A stretch of DNA of 64,000 nucleotides, from assembly GCF_000025305.1 (NCBI RefSeq), contig NC_013740.1, positions 1,426,001 to 1,490,000 of the forward strand, given 5' to 3'. Source of the stretch: Acidaminococcus fermentans DSM 20731 (GTDB lineage Bacteria > Bacillota > Negativicutes > Acidaminococcales > Acidaminococcaceae). Position 1 is the first letter of the stretch. Each line of letters opens with the position of its first letter. Shown piece after piece: positions 43,247 to 52,645 of the stretch. A program made the position numbers and the translations under genes. Below the pieces are notes generated by a model. It was not told where the DNA came from and ran no database searches. It saw nothing but the letters and a program-made list of their open reading frames with translations.

Positions 43247-44521
43247 ACTGGCTGTCATTTCCTTCAAGCACTGTCCCACTTCCGCAGTGACTTTTTCCAG
43301 GTCGATGGTGGTCAGTTCTCCTTTGCGCAGCAGGATGTTGCCGTCCACCAGCACCGTGTCCACATCCGCGGAGGATGCGGCGTACACCAGGAGGGACGTC
43401 CGGTCGTGCCGGGGGTACCAGGCGGGCGAATCCATATTGTACAATACGATGTCCGCCTTCTGTCCCACTTCCAGCTTCCCGGTGTCCTTCAGCCCCACGG
43501 CTTTGGCGCCCATCCAGGTGCCCATGGCCAGGGCCTGGGAGGCCGGTACCGCCTTGGGATCCCCGGACTGGGTCTTGGCCAGCATGGCCGCCAGCCGCAC
43601 TTCCTCCAGCATGTCCAGGTTGTTGTTGCTGCTGGCCCCGTCGGTGCCCAGGCCCACGGTGATGCCTTTTTTCAGCATGCTGGCCACCGGAGCGATGCCG
43701 CTGGCCAGTTTCAGGTTGCTCTGGGGGTTGTGGGCCACCCGGACCCCGTGCCGGGCCAGGATGTCCTGGTCCGCCTCATCCACATGGACGCAGTGGGCCG
43801 CCAGGGTTCCCCCTTCGAACATCCCCAGTTCCTCCATCAGGGCGATGGGGCTCTTGCCGTACTGTTTCAGGCAGTCCGCCACTTCCCCGGCGGTCTCCGC
43901 CAGATGCATGTGGATCTCCGCACCCAGTTCCCGGGCCCGGGCAATGACGGTCTTCAGGTAGTCCGGGCTGCAGGTGTAGGGAGCGTGGGGCCCGAACATC
44001 ACGGTGATCCGGCCGTTCTGGGCTCCGTTCCAGGTTTTGTACAGCTGGGTGTTCTCTTCCAGCCGGGCGGCTCCGTCTTCCGGGCTGCTGCCGGTGAGCC
44101 CCCGGGACAATACGGCCCGGATGCCGCTGTCCGCCGCCGCCTTGGCGGTCTCTTCCATAAAGAAATACATGTCGGCGAAACAGGTGGTGCCGGTGCGGAT
44201 CATCTCTCCGATGCCCAGCAGGCTCCCCCAGTACACCGCCCGGCCGTCCAGTCTGGCTTCCAGGGGCCAGATACGGTTCTGGAGCCAGTCCATCAGGGCC
44301 ATGTCGTCGGCATAGCTGCGGAACAGGGTCATGGCCACATGGGTATGGGCGTTCACCCACCCGGGCACCGCCAGGTGATCCCGGCCGTCCAGCACGGTTT
44401 TTCCTTCCACCGGGTCCGTGCCCACATACCCGATGGTGCTGCCGTTGATCCCGATGTTGAACAGGGTCCCGTCCCCGGGTTCCGTCAGTTCCACATCCTT
44501 GATTGCAATATCATAGACCAT
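43238..44521 (-). CDS. mtaD: 5-methylthioadenosine/S-adenosylhomocysteine deaminase
   Basis: An amidohydrolase-superfamily deaminase acting on MTA, SAH or adenosine analogues. The 427-aa protein has the metal motifs WVNAHTHVAMTLFR, EIHMHLAET, LAAHCVHVDE and GLGTDGASSNNNLDM, and the SNLKLASGIAPV substrate loop, all typical of MtaD. It is the last gene of a HAD-mtnP-mtaD operon, 9 nt after mtnP. Its final codons carry a heptamer unit. Confidence 0.94.
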   Translation of the reverse strand: MVYDIAIKDVELTEPGDGTLFNIGINGSTIGYVGTDPVEGKTVLDGRDHLAVPGWVNAHTHVAMTLFRSYADDMALMDWLQNRIWPLEARLDGRAVYWGSLLGIGEMIRTGTTCFADMYFFMEETAKAAADSGIRAVLSRGLTGSSPEDGAARLEENTQLYKTWNGAQNGRITVMFGPHAPYTCSPDYLKTVIARARELGAEIHMHLAETAGEVADCLKQYGKSPIALMEELGMFEGGTLAAHCVHVDEADQDILARHGVRVAHNPQSNLKLASGIAPVASMLKKGITVGLGTDGASSNNNLDMLEEVRLAAMLAKTQSGDPKAVPASQALAMGTWMGAKAVGLKDTGKLEVGQKADIVLYNMDSPAWYPRHDRTSLLVYAASSADVDTVLVDGNILLRKGELTTIDLEKVTAEVGQCLKEMTASAE

Positions 44522-44530
44522 AATGCCCCG

Positions 44531-45358
44531 TCATTCCTCCTTTGCATCCCCGCCGAAGGCTTCCAGCCGGAATCCCCCGTATTCCTTCAGGGCTTCCCGG
44601 CACTGGCAGCTGTGGGTCAGGGGACCGTCATCGTTCACATAGGCTTCGATCACCGCCAGGATCTGCTTTTCCAGCCGTTCCATGGCTTCCGTCACTTCTT
44701 CGTGGGACAGGGACCGGACCGCCAGCCCCGACCCCATGTTGGTGACCACGGAGCAGTTGGCATAGCAGATTTCCGCTTCCCGGGCCAGCACCGCTTCCGG
44801 CATGTTGGTCATGCCGGCCACATCGCCTCCCATGGCGGCATACATCCGCACTTCCGCCGCAGTTTCGTACCGGGGCCCTTCGGTGACCACGTAGGTCCCC
44901 TGTTTGCTGTGCCGGAGCCCCAGTTTCACCAGGCAGCGGTTCAGCCGTTCCCGGAGAGCCGGGCAGTAGGGCTGGGCGAAATCCACATGGGCCACCTGGC
45001 CGTTTTCCCCGTTGAAGAAGGTGTTCACCCGGCTTTTGGTAAAGTCCAGCAGCTGGCTGGTCACCACAAAGGTGCCGGGAGGCAGTCCCCGGTTCAGGGA
45101 TCCCACTGCCGTAAAGGACAGGATCTCCGTGACCCCCAGTTTTTTCAGGGCAAAGATGTTGGCCCGGTAATTGATCTTGTGGGGCGGGACGCTGTGGTCC
45201 AGGCCGTGCCGGGCCAGGAAATAGATCTCATGGCCGGCGGCGGTCCCCTTCAGGCAGCGGGCCTGGCCGAAGGGCGTTTCCACCGTAAGAGGAGCCAGCT
45301 TCCCGAAGGCGGAGGCGTCCTCCACCCCGGTGCCGCCGATGATCCCGATTTTGCGCAA
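44531..45358 (-). CDS. mtnP: S-methyl-5'-thioadenosine phosphorylase
   Basis: MTAP-type purine nucleoside phosphorylase releasing adenine and methylthioribose-1-phosphate. The 275-aa protein has the phosphate loop IGIIGGTGVED, HGLDHSVPPHKINYRANI, FTAVGSLN and the family substrate pattern MTNMPEAVLAREAEICYA. Activity on inosine is possible for some relatives. TTG 45358 is chosen because AGAGG stands 8 nt upstream; a GTG at 45367 in a GTGA overlap with the preceding gene is the alternative. Confidence 0.93.
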   Translation of the reverse strand: MRKIGIIGGTGVEDASAFGKLAPLTVETPFGQARCLKGTAAGHEIYFLARHGLDHSVPPHKINYRANIFALKKLGVTEILSFTAVGSLNRGLPPGTFVVTSQLLDFTKSRVNTFFNGENGQVAHVDFAQPYCPALRERLNRCLVKLGLRHSKQGTYVVTEGPRYETAAEVRMYAAMGGDVAGMTNMPEAVLAREAEICYANCSVVTNMGSGLAVRSLSHEEVTEAMERLEKQILAVIEAYVNDDGPLTHSCQCREALKEYGGFRLEAFGGDAKEE

Positions 45359-45363
45359 TGCAA

Positions 45364-46035
45364 TCACCTCTCTGGTTTTGATGGTTCCACGAAGGAAAGC
45401 AGGTCTTTCAGGGTGCCGATGGTATGGTCGGGCCGGATGAACCGGTCGAAGAAATCCTGGGAGAAGGAGGTCCAGCCCACTTTCACCGTCCGGCAGCCGG
45501 CTTTTTTGCCGCTGACCAGGTCATAGGGGCTGTCTCCCACACAGAGGCATTCCTCCCCCCGGAGCCCCAGCAGCTCCAGGCCCTTTTCCATGGGTTCCGG
45601 ATCCGGTTTGTGGGCGGTGCACTCCTGGCATCCGATGATGCCGTCGATGCAGTCCTCCAGCCCCAGGCACCGGAGTCCCCGCTGGCAGCTGGCCTTGAAC
45701 TTGCTGGTGACGATGGCCATGGGAACCCCGGCCCGGCGCAGGGCGGTGAGCCCTTCCTTCACCCCGGGAAAGGGGCGGATCATTTCATCATGCCAGGCGG
45801 TGTTGTACTGGCGGTAATAGGCCGTCATCCGGTCCAGTTCCGCCGGGTCGGTGCAGCCGGCCAGCCCTGCCAGGCCCTCCCGCAGGGGAAGGCCGAAGGT
45901 GTTGATGATGGCCTGGTCCTCCACCTTCCGTTCCGGGACGAAATGGTCCAGGGTCTGATGGAAAGTGGCCAGGATCAGGGGCGTGGTGTTGGCCAGCGTC
46001 CCGTCAAAGTCAAATAAAATTCCCCGTACAGCCAC
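45364..46035 (-). CDS. HAD hydrolase (PpaX/phosphoglycolate phosphatase-like)
   Basis: The 223-aa protein is a HAD-superfamily phosphatase: motif I FDFDGTLANT (Asp9 and Asp11), motif II IVTSKF, motif III Lys in AHKPDPEP, and motif IV VGDSPYDLVSGKKAG. The cap domain is the helical C1 type of the PpaX/Gph group. Substrate unknown; the operon suggests a nucleoside or sugar phosphate. The start is GTG 46035 with AAGGAGG upstream. TAAAAT preceded by TGG about 34 nt before it may be the operon promoter. Confidence 0.9.
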   Translation of the reverse strand: MAVRGILFDFDGTLANTTPLILATFHQTLDHFVPERKVEDQAIINTFGLPLREGLAGLAGCTDPAELDRMTAYYRQYNTAWHDEMIRPFPGVKEGLTALRRAGVPMAIVTSKFKASCQRGLRCLGLEDCIDGIIGCQECTAHKPDPEPMEKGLELLGLRGEECLCVGDSPYDLVSGKKAGCRTVKVGWTSFSQDFFDRFIRPDHTIGTLKDLLSFVEPSKPER

Positions 46036-46107
46036 AGAAAGCCTCCTTCGAACATACTACAACGGTCATTTTACCATGAATCGACAGAAAATTAAAGGAT
46101 TTTAAAA

Positions 46108-46155
46108 GAGGGGTGTTGCATGGGCAACACCCCTGTCAACGGTCAGCGGTCAACT
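46108..46155 (-). terminator. addBA terminator with heptamer array over the addA stop
   Basis: 46108-46134 forms AGGGGTGTTGC/GCAACACCCCT followed by CTTTTAAAA on the minus strand. 46135-46155 is a heptamer array (GTCAACG, GTCAGCG, GTCAACT) that includes the addA stop codon and its last three sense codons. Confidence 0.82.
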
Positions 46156-49100
46156 GCCGGCTGCTCTCCTGTCCCCTCCGGACAGAAATACCGGTACGGA
46201 CACCACTGGCATCCTTCCTTCCTGGCGGGGAACTGTTCTTCTTTGTCCCAGATGAGGAGGTTTTCCACCAGGGCCTTCAGCTTTTCCTCTTCCTGCTCCC
46301 GGTCCTTCAGTTCCCAGGAGGAGCAGTCCTGGAGGAAATGGAGCCGGGCCCAGGCCACTTTCTGCCCCGGATACAGGATTTCCGCCGCCAGGGCATAGAT
46401 GGTCAGCTGCCGGGTATATCCCTGCTTTTCCTCCCCATCCGTCGGCGGATGGCCGGTTTTGTAATCCACGATCCCCAGCCGGCCGTCCGGCAGGGTCACC
46501 AGTCTGTCCACACTTCCCTGGAACACCGCCCGTCCCTGCTCCAGTTGGAACAGGGGCAGGGCGAAATCCCGTTCCGCCTGGGCGGGCAGGTCCTTCAGTT
46601 CCTGGTACAGGGGGCTGGCACAGTACTGTTCCACCAGTTTCCGTCCTTCCCGGGCGAATACCTTCTTCTCCGCCCCGGTCCGGTCCAGCACTTCCAGGGC
46701 TTCGGCCAGGGCCTCTTCTTCCGGCTCTTCCTGGAGCAGTTCCAGCACCCGGTGCACATAGGTCCCCAGATCGATGGCAGAGATCCGGTGGGACCCTTCT
46801 CCCACCGTTTCCGGATCGATTCCGGGCATGTGGCGGAAATAATGGTAGTAGAAGCTCCGGGGACAGGTATCGTATTCCAGCAGGGCGCTGGCAGACAGTT
46901 CCAGGTCCCGGGGCACGGTCACCGGCCGGCCCCGGTCATACACCGCAGGATCCAGCACAAAAGCCTCCCCGGCTCCCGGCTGTCCGGTCTCCTGGTTCTC
47001 CAAGATCTCCGCCACATCCAGTTTTTCCCAGTCCATCTGGTCCCCGTGGGGCCCTTCCGGCGCAAAGACCCGCTGGAGGGACTGGCCCCATTTTTCCTTG
47101 TCCGGATCCGGGGGCCTGCTTCCTTCTTTGCTTTCATCCACATTGATCAGGTACAGGTATTTTTCCGCCCGGGTCATGGCCACATACAGCTGCCGCTGTT
47201 TCTCCGCCCGTTCCAGCCGTGCTTTTTCCCCTTTCAGCCGGGTGTACACGGAGGTTTCCAGCAGATTCCCCTGGGCATCGGGCACCCTGACCCCGAATCC
47301 CTGGCCGGGCAGGAACTGGATTCCCAGGGTATCGTTGTGATTCTTTTTGGACAGATCCGGCAGGAAAACCGCCGGAAATTCCAGCCCCTTGGATTTGTGG
47401 ATGGTCATGATTTGCACCGCTTCCGGATCCGCTTCCTGGTTGGCGGCGCTTTCCCGGGCGGAGAGCCGGCGCATCAGGTTCAGCCGGTCCAGGAAATCCC
47501 GGGCCGTATCCCCGTCTTCCATGGCTCCCTTCACCCCCAGGGCCCGGAGCTTCCGGAAGTTGGCCAGTTTTTCCCGTCCTCCCCGCTGGGCCAGCAGGGT
47601 GGGTTCCACCGCAAAGGCTTCCTGGAAGGCATCCATCAGTTCCGGCAGGGACTGGAACAGGGCCGTCCGGTGCAGGGCTTCCAGCTTCCGGGAGAGGGTC
47701 ACGAAGGGTTCTTCCAGGCTCTGCCGGAGGCTTTCCCACAGGCTCAGTTCCGGCCAGGGCTTCAGCAGGTCCGTCAGCTGCCGGTCGCTGATCCCGGCGT
47801 AGGGGGACCGGAGGAACCCGGCCAGGGCCCAGTCCTTCCGGGGGTTCAGCAGGAAGGTCAGCAGGCTGATCCAGTCCACCACCTCCTGCCGTTCGTAGAA
47901 TCCCTTGCCGTCGCTGACCTGGCTTTTGATGCCCAGGGCGGTCAGGGCTTCCTCATACTGCCGGGACAGATGGATAGCCGGCAGCAGGATGGCCATCTGG
48001 CCGTAGGGGAGCCCGGTGTCTTCCCGGAGCTGCCGGATGGCCTGGGCCACGTACCGTCCTTCCGCCTGCTGGCATTCCTCCAGGGTGCACTCTCCCTTCT
48101 TCAGCACCGCGAACACAGGCTTCCGGGAAGAGGGCTGGTGGGGATGGAGGGGCTGGGCGGTCACGTCGGACCGGCTGTCGGTGCCCAGCAGATCGTCGAA
48201 CAGGGTGTTGCAGGCTTCGATGATTTCCGGAGCGGACCGGAAGTTGTCGTCCATGACGATGTTGTCCCCGCCGGTCTCACCGATGGCGTCCCGTACCTGC
48301 CGGAACACGCTGACATCCGCTCCCCGGAACCGGTAGATGGACTGCTTGGCATCCCCCACCACGAACAGGTTCCGTCCCTGGAGGCTCCGGCTGCTGCCCC
48401 CGCTGAGCAGGTACACCAGTCTTTTCTGTTCTTCGTTGGTGTCCTGGAATTCGTCCACCATCAGGTACCGGAACCGGCTTTTGTACCGGAAGAGCACATT
48501 GGGCCGCTTTTCCAGCAGCTCCACCGCCCGTCCGGAGAGATAGCCGAAGCTGTAGATTTCCCGGCTTTCGGCGGCATCCAGCAGGGCCTGGCGGAACCGG
48601 CCCAGCAGATTCTCCCAGTGCCGGGCCTGCTCCGCCCCCGCCCCGTCCAAAGAGAGGGTTTCCAGCCGGGCCAGGGCCTCTTTGGCTTCCTTCACCAGGT
48701 CTTTGATCTTCCCGGTGGCGGAAACAGGCTTCAGGGCAGCGGAGGCCTTACTATACTCCCCGGCGGCGATCCACTGGTGGATGGCTTCCCGCTGGTCTGC
48801 CAGGGCATCCAGTTTCGCCCGGCTTTTGGGGCCTGCCAGGTCCCGGCTCTCCAGCAGGGCATCCAGGGCCCCTTCTGCTTCGATTTTCCCCGCTTCTTCT
48901 CCTCCCAGGCTGACTTCATAGGGGGCGGCCAGGCCTCCGGGCAGGGCCAGGATCTCCGGCAAGTCATCGATGAGGGCCACCAGGATCCTGGCCAGCCGGT
49001 CCGCCGGATATAGGTCCAGCAAGGCGGCCAGGTCCCCGTCCTGCTGCTGGATTTCCTTCTGGACAAAGGCCTGGGCGGTCTCTTCCCGGAAGGCCCGGAT

Positions 49101-49493
49101 CTGGTATTCTTCCTTCACGGCGAAATTGGGGTCCAGCCCGGCCTCCACCGGGTTTTCCCGGAGCACCTGGGAACAGAAGCTGTCGATGGTGGTGATGGGC
49201 GCCCGGTCCGCCAGCTGGAGCTGCTCCTGCCAGTAGGCTTTTTCTTCCGGCTCGGCGGCCGCTCCCAGCCGGTCCAGGATCCCTTTCTGGACCCGTTCCC
49301 GCATTTCCCGGGCGGCTTTCCGGGTAAAGGTGATGGCCAGGATTTCCTGGGCGGTGGCCTTCCGCTCCTGGAGGATCTTCAGGAACCGTTCCACCAGCAC
49401 CCGGGTCTTGCCGGAACCGGCGCCGGCGGATACCGACACGTTCCGGTCCAGGGTGGAGATGGCTTCCTGCTGCTGTGGGGTAAAACTGGCCAT
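46143..49493 (-). CDS. addA: ATP-dependent helicase/nuclease subunit A
   Basis: AddA is the UvrD-type helicase and nuclease of AddAB, which resects double-strand breaks for RecA. The 1116-aa protein has Walker A GAGSGKT (residues 24-30), VDEFQDTNEEQ (about 346), MTIHKSKGLEFPAVF and the C-terminal RecB-type nuclease with LGIVDYKTG (about 1009). Four cysteines in the arrangement of an iron-sulfur nuclease are also present: Cys near 874 (YDTCPRSFYY) and CQWCPYRYFC near 1095-1104. It is shorter than the Bacillus protein (about 1230). It starts 5 nt after addB. Confidence 0.96.
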   Translation of the reverse strand: MASFTPQQQEAISTLDRNVSVSAGAGSGKTRVLVERFLKILQERKATAQEILAITFTRKAAREMRERVQKGILDRLGAAAEPEEKAYWQEQLQLADRAPITTIDSFCSQVLRENPVEAGLDPNFAVKEEYQIRAFREETAQAFVQKEIQQQDGDLAALLDLYPADRLARILVALIDDLPEILALPGGLAAPYEVSLGGEEAGKIEAEGALDALLESRDLAGPKSRAKLDALADQREAIHQWIAAGEYSKASAALKPVSATGKIKDLVKEAKEALARLETLSLDGAGAEQARHWENLLGRFRQALLDAAESREIYSFGYLSGRAVELLEKRPNVLFRYKSRFRYLMVDEFQDTNEEQKRLVYLLSGGSSRSLQGRNLFVVGDAKQSIYRFRGADVSVFRQVRDAIGETGGDNIVMDDNFRSAPEIIEACNTLFDDLLGTDSRSDVTAQPLHPHQPSSRKPVFAVLKKGECTLEECQQAEGRYVAQAIRQLREDTGLPYGQMAILLPAIHLSRQYEEALTALGIKSQVSDGKGFYERQEVVDWISLLTFLLNPRKDWALAGFLRSPYAGISDRQLTDLLKPWPELSLWESLRQSLEEPFVTLSRKLEALHRTALFQSLPELMDAFQEAFAVEPTLLAQRGGREKLANFRKLRALGVKGAMEDGDTARDFLDRLNLMRRLSARESAANQEADPEAVQIMTIHKSKGLEFPAVFLPDLSKKNHNDTLGIQFLPGQGFGVRVPDAQGNLLETSVYTRLKGEKARLERAEKQRQLYVAMTRAEKYLYLINVDESKEGSRPPDPDKEKWGQSLQRVFAPEGPHGDQMDWEKLDVAEILENQETGQPGAGEAFVLDPAVYDRGRPVTVPRDLELSASALLEYDTCPRSFYYHYFRHMPGIDPETVGEGSHRISAIDLGTYVHRVLELLQEEPEEEALAEALEVLDRTGAEKKVFAREGRKLVEQYCASPLYQELKDLPAQAERDFALPLFQLEQGRAVFQGSVDRLVTLPDGRLGIVDYKTGHPPTDGEEKQGYTRQLTIYALAAEILYPGQKVAWARLHFLQDCSSWELKDREQEEEKLKALVENLLIWDKEEQFPARKEGCQWCPYRYFCPEGTGEQPAVDR

Positions 49494-49497
49494 GGTA

Positions 49498-52400
49498 TCA
49501 CTCCTCTTCCTTCACTGTTTCTGTCCTGTGGGGATTCTCCCCGATCCGGCACAGGTCCCGGGCCGGACACCAGCCGGGACAGGTTCCGGAGGGACGGGCC
49601 GGGAACTTCCCTTCCCGGATCTCCCGGACTGCCTGATCCATCGCCTGTTGGGCGGCTTCCAGGGCCTGCTTTTTCTCCGGGGGACGGGCCTTCTGCATCC
49701 AGGGGAAGGCATCCTTCACCGCCTTGTCCCAGATGCCCCCTTTCCGTTCCCCGGAACAGAGCTGCACATAGCCGCCCCCCAGGATGGCTTCCGGATCCAC
49801 TTCTCCCAGGACCGCCAGAGCCTCCAGATACAGGGGCAGCTGCACCGCCCGGCCCTGGAGGATGTCCTGGCCGGTGGGGGGCTGTCCGGTTTTGTAATCC
49901 AGCAGGGACCAGGTTTTTCCGTTGCTGTCGATCCGGTCGATCTGGCCGGAAAACCACACTTTTTTTCCGTCCACGGTCCGGGTAAGGGCCGGCCAGGGAC
50001 TGTGCTCCCGACCGAAGCTCCATTCCACCTTCCAGGGCTTCAGGCCCAGCTGATCCCGGGCTTCATAATCCAGTTCCCCCCGGAGCCAGGTCCGGAGCTC
50101 TTTCCCGTACCGTTCCCGGATATGGTCCAGAAGGGGGCTGTCCGGGATCTTTCCTTCCTGATGGAACCGGTCGAAGATGCCCTGATAGACCTGTTCCAGT
50201 TCCTGCTCCAGGATTTCCCGATCCTTTGCTTCCAGTCCGGTCTGGAGATGGTTCCCCAGGAAAGCGGCCAGGGTCTGGTGGAGCAGGTTCCCCACCACAT
50301 CCGGTGCCGGCCAGGGCTCCTGTTCCTCCCAGGGGACCAGCTTCCACACCCGGCTTACCAGAGCGGCAAAGGGACACTGCAAAAAGGCGTCCAGGCTGGA
50401 AGCGGACAGATGGAGGGGCTTCTTCACCACCCCGGGCACCGTGCCGTTCCAGGGACTGTCCGGTTCTTCCCAGCGCCGGCGGGCGGATTGGGTCCGATCT
50501 GAAAAGTCCGTTCCCACGGCGGCCAGCAGGGTTTCTTTTTCCCGGGGCCCCAGCCATTCCTGTTCCGCCAGGCAATTGGTCAAAAGGGCCGGGCTGGCAC
50601 ACCGGTCCGGATCGGCTTCATACACGGTCACCGGCAGGCTGTCCGGGGCATAGAAATGGTCCAGCCCGGTGATGTAGGGGCTGGCCCCCCCTTCCTCATC
50701 ACTGTACCAGCTGAGATGGAGCTCCCGAGAGGCCAGAGCTGCGGCGGACCCGAAAAAGTACCGGTCCGTGTCCAGGGCCCGGGCAGTCAGGCTCAGCTCC
50801 AGCCCCAGGGCGTTCAGTTCCGCCCGTTCCTGGTCGCTGTACAGCCAGCTTTCCCGCTTCACCGCCGGGAACATCCCTTCCCGCACCCCCAGGATGTACA
50901 CATAGGGAAAGGCCGCCCCCTGGATCTCCCCGGCTTCCCGCACCGGGATCCCCCGGGGTTCTCCCGGAGTCAGGGGCAGGGAGGCCTGGGCCAGGCTGTC
51001 CTTCCAGAAGGTCCGGATCTTGTCCAGGCCCAGGGCGGATTTTTCTTCTCCGCACTGCTCCCAGGTCTTCACCAGGCTGTCCAGGGTCTTCCGGACGAAG
51101 TCTTCGGTGCCGGCCAGGAGCTTCACCTGGTCCAGATCCACTTTCCCTTCTTTGTGGAGCTGTCCCCAGGTCCGGGCCAGCTGCCACCGGTCCAGCCATT
51201 CCGTCAGTCCGTCCCGCCAGGCTTCGGGGGTATGGTCCTGCTGGAGGAAATCCACCAGGTCCCAGAACCCGGCAGAAACCAGTTCCTTCCGGCGGACATG
51301 GGCCAGAAAAGCCCCGGCACTGGAGAAATACGCCTGGGTATAGAGGAAGTCCAGATTTTCCCGGTCCGTCTGGAACAGCAGCTCCATCAGGGGACAGCGG
51401 AACAGGGCCTGCCACAGGGACAGGTCCCATTTTTCCCCGGCCGCCGCCAGCAGTTTGGTGAGAAAATCCGGCAGGGGCTGGCTTTTCAGGTCCGCCGGCA
51501 GGGGCAGCCGGCAGGGGATGCCGTACTGGGCAAAGGACCGGACCAGGCCCTGGTAATCCTGGAGTTTCCGGACCAGCACCAGGATCTCTTCCGGCTGCAC
51601 TCCGTCCTGGAGCCGTTCCTTGATGGAGGTGAGCGCCAGGCGGATCTCCTGTTCCTGGCTGGCCCCTTCTCCCAGATGGATGTGGTCCGCAGCCAGGCCG
51701 CACTTGGCCCCGGGCTTCCATTCCCGGGCCAGGGCGGCCAGATCCTCCGGTTTGTCCTTCACCGGTTCTTCCGGCACCGGCTGGAACCCGTCCCCCAGCA
51801 GGTCCCCGTAGATTTTTTCCGTCACCTGGCTCAGTTCCGGCCGTTTGGGATCATAGAACAGGCCCATTTCCACCGGGCAGCACCGGCCCAGGGCTTTCAG
51901 CAGCCGGAGCTGGACCGGGTCCAGCTGGTAGAATTCACTGAAGAAGCACTGCTGCCAGGGCACGGAGCCCCCCTCCTCCAGCACCTTTGCCGCCCGGGCG
52001 TAGGATTGGGACAGATCTTCCAGTTTCTGACCGCTGACCAGGGTGCTGTACACCAGGTACAGTTTGGCCAGGTCCATGTCTTTGTTCCGGAGTGCCCCTT
52101 CCCGGTTCCAGTTCATCAGGATCCGCTGATAGGTATCCGGGTCCAGGCCGTTCCGGGAAAATTCGTCGAACAGCCCCAGCAGGCTGTCCCGGAATCCGTC
52201 CTTCCCCACCAGGGCGGAAAAATAAGACAGCTGGTCTTTCAGTTTCTCCAGGGTGTCTTCCAGAATTTTTTTCTGGGCGGGACGGGTGATCCGGCGGAAC
52301 TCCCCTTCCGCCCGGTTCCACCGGAGGATCTCCCCGGGCAGGGAGTCCATGATCACCGCCCGGACGGCGCCGGTTTCCCGGACTTTCTGCAAAAAATACC

Positions 52401-52509
52401 GGTTGGGCACCACAAACAGTGCCGAACCGTACGGCAGGGCCCGGGCCTGTTCCAGGAACCGGTCCCTCATGGTTTCCCCCAGCTGGAGGCAGTGCAGGAT
52501 GTTGAACAT
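49498..52509 (-). CDS. addB: ATP-dependent helicase/nuclease subunit B, without Walker A
   Basis: AddB pairs with AddA, recognises Chi and supplies the second nuclease. The 1003-aa protein is recognised by its C-terminal nuclease: QIDRIDSNGKTWSLLDYKTG (about 855-875) and four cysteines (LQCPFAAL near 709, CPGWCPARDLC near 974-984) that would hold an iron-sulfur cluster. The N-terminus (MFNILHCLQLGETMRDRFLEQ) lacks the G-x-x-G-x-G-K-S/T loop of Bacillus AddB; the same loss is known in RexB proteins. ATG 52509 has AAAGGAG upstream. Confidence 0.93.
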   Translation of the reverse strand: MFNILHCLQLGETMRDRFLEQARALPYGSALFVVPNRYFLQKVRETGAVRAVIMDSLPGEILRWNRAEGEFRRITRPAQKKILEDTLEKLKDQLSYFSALVGKDGFRDSLLGLFDEFSRNGLDPDTYQRILMNWNREGALRNKDMDLAKLYLVYSTLVSGQKLEDLSQSYARAAKVLEEGGSVPWQQCFFSEFYQLDPVQLRLLKALGRCCPVEMGLFYDPKRPELSQVTEKIYGDLLGDGFQPVPEEPVKDKPEDLAALAREWKPGAKCGLAADHIHLGEGASQEQEIRLALTSIKERLQDGVQPEEILVLVRKLQDYQGLVRSFAQYGIPCRLPLPADLKSQPLPDFLTKLLAAAGEKWDLSLWQALFRCPLMELLFQTDRENLDFLYTQAYFSSAGAFLAHVRRKELVSAGFWDLVDFLQQDHTPEAWRDGLTEWLDRWQLARTWGQLHKEGKVDLDQVKLLAGTEDFVRKTLDSLVKTWEQCGEEKSALGLDKIRTFWKDSLAQASLPLTPGEPRGIPVREAGEIQGAAFPYVYILGVREGMFPAVKRESWLYSDQERAELNALGLELSLTARALDTDRYFFGSAAALASRELHLSWYSDEEGGASPYITGLDHFYAPDSLPVTVYEADPDRCASPALLTNCLAEQEWLGPREKETLLAAVGTDFSDRTQSARRRWEEPDSPWNGTVPGVVKKPLHLSASSLDAFLQCPFAALVSRVWKLVPWEEQEPWPAPDVVGNLLHQTLAAFLGNHLQTGLEAKDREILEQELEQVYQGIFDRFHQEGKIPDSPLLDHIRERYGKELRTWLRGELDYEARDQLGLKPWKVEWSFGREHSPWPALTRTVDGKKVWFSGQIDRIDSNGKTWSLLDYKTGQPPTGQDILQGRAVQLPLYLEALAVLGEVDPEAILGGGYVQLCSGERKGGIWDKAVKDAFPWMQKARPPEKKQALEAAQQAMDQAVREIREGKFPARPSGTCPGWCPARDLCRIGENPHRTETVKEEE

Positions 52510-52530
52510 GGCTGCTCCTTTCGGTAAAAG

Positions 52531-52640
52531 GAGGCTGCTGCACATGCAGCAGCCCCCGTCAATGGTCAATGGTCAATGGCTGATGGATCCCCTCTGCCAT
52601 GGGCCGAGGCTTTTGAAGAAAAACGCAGCCCGATGGGCTG
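52531..52640 (-). terminator. Two terminators with a GTCAATG heptamer array between
   Basis: 52619-52640 forms GCAGCCC/GGGCTGC with TTTTTC on the minus strand, right after the propeller-like gene. 52558-52585 is a heptamer array of three GTCAATG and one GCTGATG. 52531-52557 forms GGCTGCTGC/GCAGCAGCC followed by TCCTTTT. They separate that gene from addB. Confidence 0.85.
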
Positions 52641-52645
52641 CCGGC

